DNA from: JAAYUJ01 sp963698165
Lineage (GTDB): Bacteria > Desulfobacterota > Syntrophobacteria > Syntrophobacterales > Syntrophobacteraceae
Length of the DNA: 64,000 nucleotides
Assembly (NCBI GenBank): GCA_963698165.1
Contig: CAVOPT010000006.1
Location: forward strand, 186,001 to 250,000
Reading direction: 5' to 3'
Part shown: one piece after another, positions 62,285-64,000 of the stretch
Layout: the number at the start of each line of letters is the position of its first letter
Numbering within the stretch: the first letter of the stretch is position 1
Program-made: the position numbers and the translations under genes
Notes under the pieces: generated by a model
Database searches by the model: none
What the model saw: only the letters and a program-made list of their open reading frames with translations
Told to the model about the DNA's origin: nothing

Positions 62285-62537
62285 CCCCTCTCCCTAAGGG
62301 AGAGGGAGCCTCAAAGCCTCGTTGTAGTATTAGTGCTCTGTCATTTTTCTCCTGCGTAGTAATTCTCCCCCCTCCTTCCGTCCTCTCTTCCGACGGGGGA
62401 GAGGGTTAGGGTCAATGCCGTTGACTTAAGAAAGTCGTCCATCCACAGTTCCCCTCCCTTTGGCGGGAGGGGGAGGGGAGGGGGTCGATCTCATGCACTT
62501 TTCACCCTCCCCCAACCCCTCCCATCGAGGGAGGGGA
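62285..62537. repeat. cluster of CCCTCCC/GGGAGGG hairpin repeats between livK and livH
   Basis: Four hairpin-like units occur in 253 bases: CCCCTCTCCC-TAA-GGGAGAGGG near 62285-62308, CTCTCTTCCGAC-GGGGGAGAGGG near 62381-62405, CCCCTCCC-TTTGGC-GGGAGGGG near 62451-62476, and CCCCTCCCATCGAGGGAGGGG near 62516-62537. The 384-base gap (62233-62616) within the Liv operon holds nothing else. The last unit closely resembles the one at about 620-650. Confidence 0.6.
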
Positions 62538-62616
62538 GCTCTGATGTCCTTAAGTGAACAGTATTAAGGGTCCGGGCGAGGGGGCTCAGCCCTCGGTGCC
62601 ATTCCTGGAGAGAGGC

Positions 62617-63504
62617 ATGCTTTACCTTCTCGAAGATCTCATCAATGGAATTCTCATGGGGTCCATCTACGGGTTGACCGCCCTGGGACTCACCGTCATC
62701 TTCGGTGTCCTCAAGGTGATCAACTTTGCTCACGGGTCCATGCTCATGGTGGGGATGTACGTCGCATACTGGGCCGTGGCTCTGACCGGCTTTCACCCCT
62801 ACCTTGCCCTGATTCTCGTGGTCCCCGTCATGTACCTTTTCGGGTACGCCATGCAGAACGTCATCATCAAGCCCATTTTCAAGGCGGAAATACAGGTGCG
62901 GGAACCCATCACGGTCATCATCGTCACAACGGGAGTGTGGTACATTCTCGACAACCTGTCGCTGCTCATCTTCGGTCCCCAGTATCGCACCCTCATGAAC
63001 AACCCCCTCAAGGGCAAGATGTATGAACTGTGGGGGATGATGGTCTCGGTCCCCAAGCTGTGGGGCTTCATCGCGGCGATACTGACCGCCCTGGCGATCT
63101 ATGTCTTCCTGCAGAGAACACGCATGGGCAGGGCCATCCGGGCCACGAGCCTGGACCGGGAAGCGGCCAGCCTCATGGGCATCAACCAGTACCGGATCTA
63201 CAACGTGGCGTTCGGGATAGGCACGGCGACGGCCGGCATTGCGGGTGTTGCCCTCGTCCCTTTTAACAACGTGTTTCCGAGCGTCGGGGTCCTCTTCGAC
63301 ATCAAGGGCTTCATCATCGTGGTGCTGGGAGGGCTGGGCAGTATTGGAGGCGCCCTTCTGGGCGGAATCATCGTGGGAATCATCGAATCGGTGGGCCCCC
63401 AGGTCATGACGGCCACATGGACGGAGGCCATCGTCTACGGGCTGTTCCTGCTGGTCCTCTTCATCAAGCCCTCGGGGCTGTTCGGTGTGAAGTACGACTG
63501 GTAA
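62617..63504 (+). CDS. livH: branched-chain amino acid ABC transporter permease LivH
   Basis: A 295-residue permease with about eight membrane spans, beginning MLYLLEDLINGILMGSIYGL. The LivH blocks GLTVIFGVLKVINFAHGSMLMVG, the loop RATSLDREAASLMGINQYRIYNVAFGIG and GLGSIGGALLGGIIVGIIES are present. The ATG follows GGAGAGAGG. It is separated from the binding-protein gene by a repeat cluster and followed after 28 bases by livM. Confidence 0.95.
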   Translation: MLYLLEDLINGILMGSIYGLTALGLTVIFGVLKVINFAHGSMLMVGMYVAYWAVALTGFHPYLALILVVPVMYLFGYAMQNVIIKPIFKAEIQVREPITVIIVTTGVWYILDNLSLLIFGPQYRTLMNNPLKGKMYELWGMMVSVPKLWGFIAAILTALAIYVFLQRTRMGRAIRATSLDREAASLMGINQYRIYNVAFGIGTATAGIAGVALVPFNNVFPSVGVLFDIKGFIIVVLGGLGSIGGALLGGIIVGIIESVGPQVMTATWTEAIVYGLFLLVLFIKPSGLFGVKYDW

Positions 63505-63532
63505 CGTCATCACCCCTGCAGCGGACAAGCCA

Positions 63533-64000
63533 ATGACTCAACAGCAGTTTCGCACTGTTTCCCTCTGCGCGGCGGCGGCGGTTGTCCTCGCGCTCCCCCT
63601 CGTGGTGCGCAGCGCAACCTACCTCCACATCCTCATCCTGCTCTACCTTTACGCTTACCTCACCACGAGCTGGAACCTGGTGGGCGGATTCGCGGGGGTG
63701 CTCCCTCTCGGCCACGCCACCTTCGTGGGGATCGGGGCCTACACCTCGACCATCCTCTCCCTCCAGTACGGAATCAGTCCGTGGATCGGCATGCTGGCAG
63801 GAGGCGTCATCGCCATGGTCAGCGGGGTGATCATCGGGCTTCCCACGTTCAAGATGCGCGGGGCCTACTTCGCTCTCGCCACCATCGCGTTTGCCGAGGG
63901 CATCCGGGTCATGCTGGAAAACATCGAGTACCTGGGTCCCATCAAGATCAACGGGCCCCGGGGACTTCAGATTCCGCCCCTGAATTTCGGCCTGGCCAAC
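63533..64000 (+). CDS. livM: branched-chain amino acid ABC transporter permease LivM (3'-partial)
   Basis: The frame is open from the ATG at 63533 to the window edge, giving 156 codons. The translation has two or more spans (VVLALPLVVRSATY and ILILLYLYAYLTTSWNLVGGFAG) and LPLGHATFVGIGAYTS, the LivM signature, then FKMRGAYFALATIAFAEGIR, which is the expected permease loop. The two ATPases LivG and LivF are expected beyond the edge. Confidence 0.92.
   Translation, partial: MTQQQFRTVSLCAAAAVVLALPLVVRSATYLHILILLYLYAYLTTSWNLVGGFAGVLPLGHATFVGIGAYTSTILSLQYGISPWIGMLAGGVIAMVSGVIIGLPTFKMRGAYFALATIAFAEGIRVMLENIEYLGPIKINGPRGLQIPPLNFGLAN

Overview
The window (about 58-60% G+C, no rRNA, tRNA or CRISPR seen) reads as chromosomal DNA of an anaerobic deltaproteobacterium (Desulfobacterota), most likely from the Syntrophobacteria side of the phylum. 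This is inferred from gene content: an oxygen-independent cobalamin pathway, a CbiK cobaltochelatase with an export-type N-terminus, futalosine-route menaquinone genes, an IspH-UbiA-like fusion, a UPF0280 protein, PEP-CTERM sorting and sigma-54 promoters. No 16S or other decisive marker is present.

Layout. 1-3400: a broken UPF0280 gene, then a plus-strand run of YfcE-type phosphoesterase, HIT protein, LapA-domain protein and HDOD protein. 3432-8666: a tightly overlapping minus-strand operon cbiD-cbiET-cbiF-cbiG-cbiH for the middle steps of anaerobic corrin synthesis; the cobalt-inserting CbiK lies 40 kb away (49008-49910). 9043-14715: large membrane proteins of unknown role. 15181-20842: an operon joining a PLP-dependent alpha-oxoamine synthase to a MacB-like permease, ABC ATPase, TolC-like channel and HlyD-like adaptor, which looks like 'make a small acylated molecule and export it'. 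20978-29839: isoprenoid/quinone genes (IspH-UbiA fusion, dusB, mqnB, frameshifted mqnD, UbiB-family kinase). 30025-36672: a PfpI-like protein, lipoprotein, small conserved protein, cNMP-PilZ protein and a Trk/Ktr potassium system.

36954-43793 is a secreted-protein island: a reprolysin-like metalloprotease with five FG-GAP-like repeats, a sister protein with seven propeller-like plus six FG-GAP-like repeats (frameshifted), and a PEP-CTERM protein behind a good sigma-54 promoter. 44501-49910 holds housekeeping and envelope genes. 50037-54449 is a Zra-like unit: a duplicated His/Gly/Met-rich exported protein, divergent from a sensor kinase and sigma-54 activator, with divergent sigma-54-like promoters between them. 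54496-59552 holds a Cache hybrid kinase and two PotD-like lipoproteins without any transporter genes, followed by a porin remnant. 60973-64000 begins a branched-chain amino-acid (Liv) ABC transporter operon.

Three otherwise intact genes (UPF0280, mqnD, repeat protein) each carry one extra C/G, so sequence error and true decay both need checking. Short dispersed repeats occur: CCCTCCC/GGGAGGG hairpins, a 105-bp MITE-like palindrome in two copies plus one fragment, and a GTCATGCCCGC inverted repeat.
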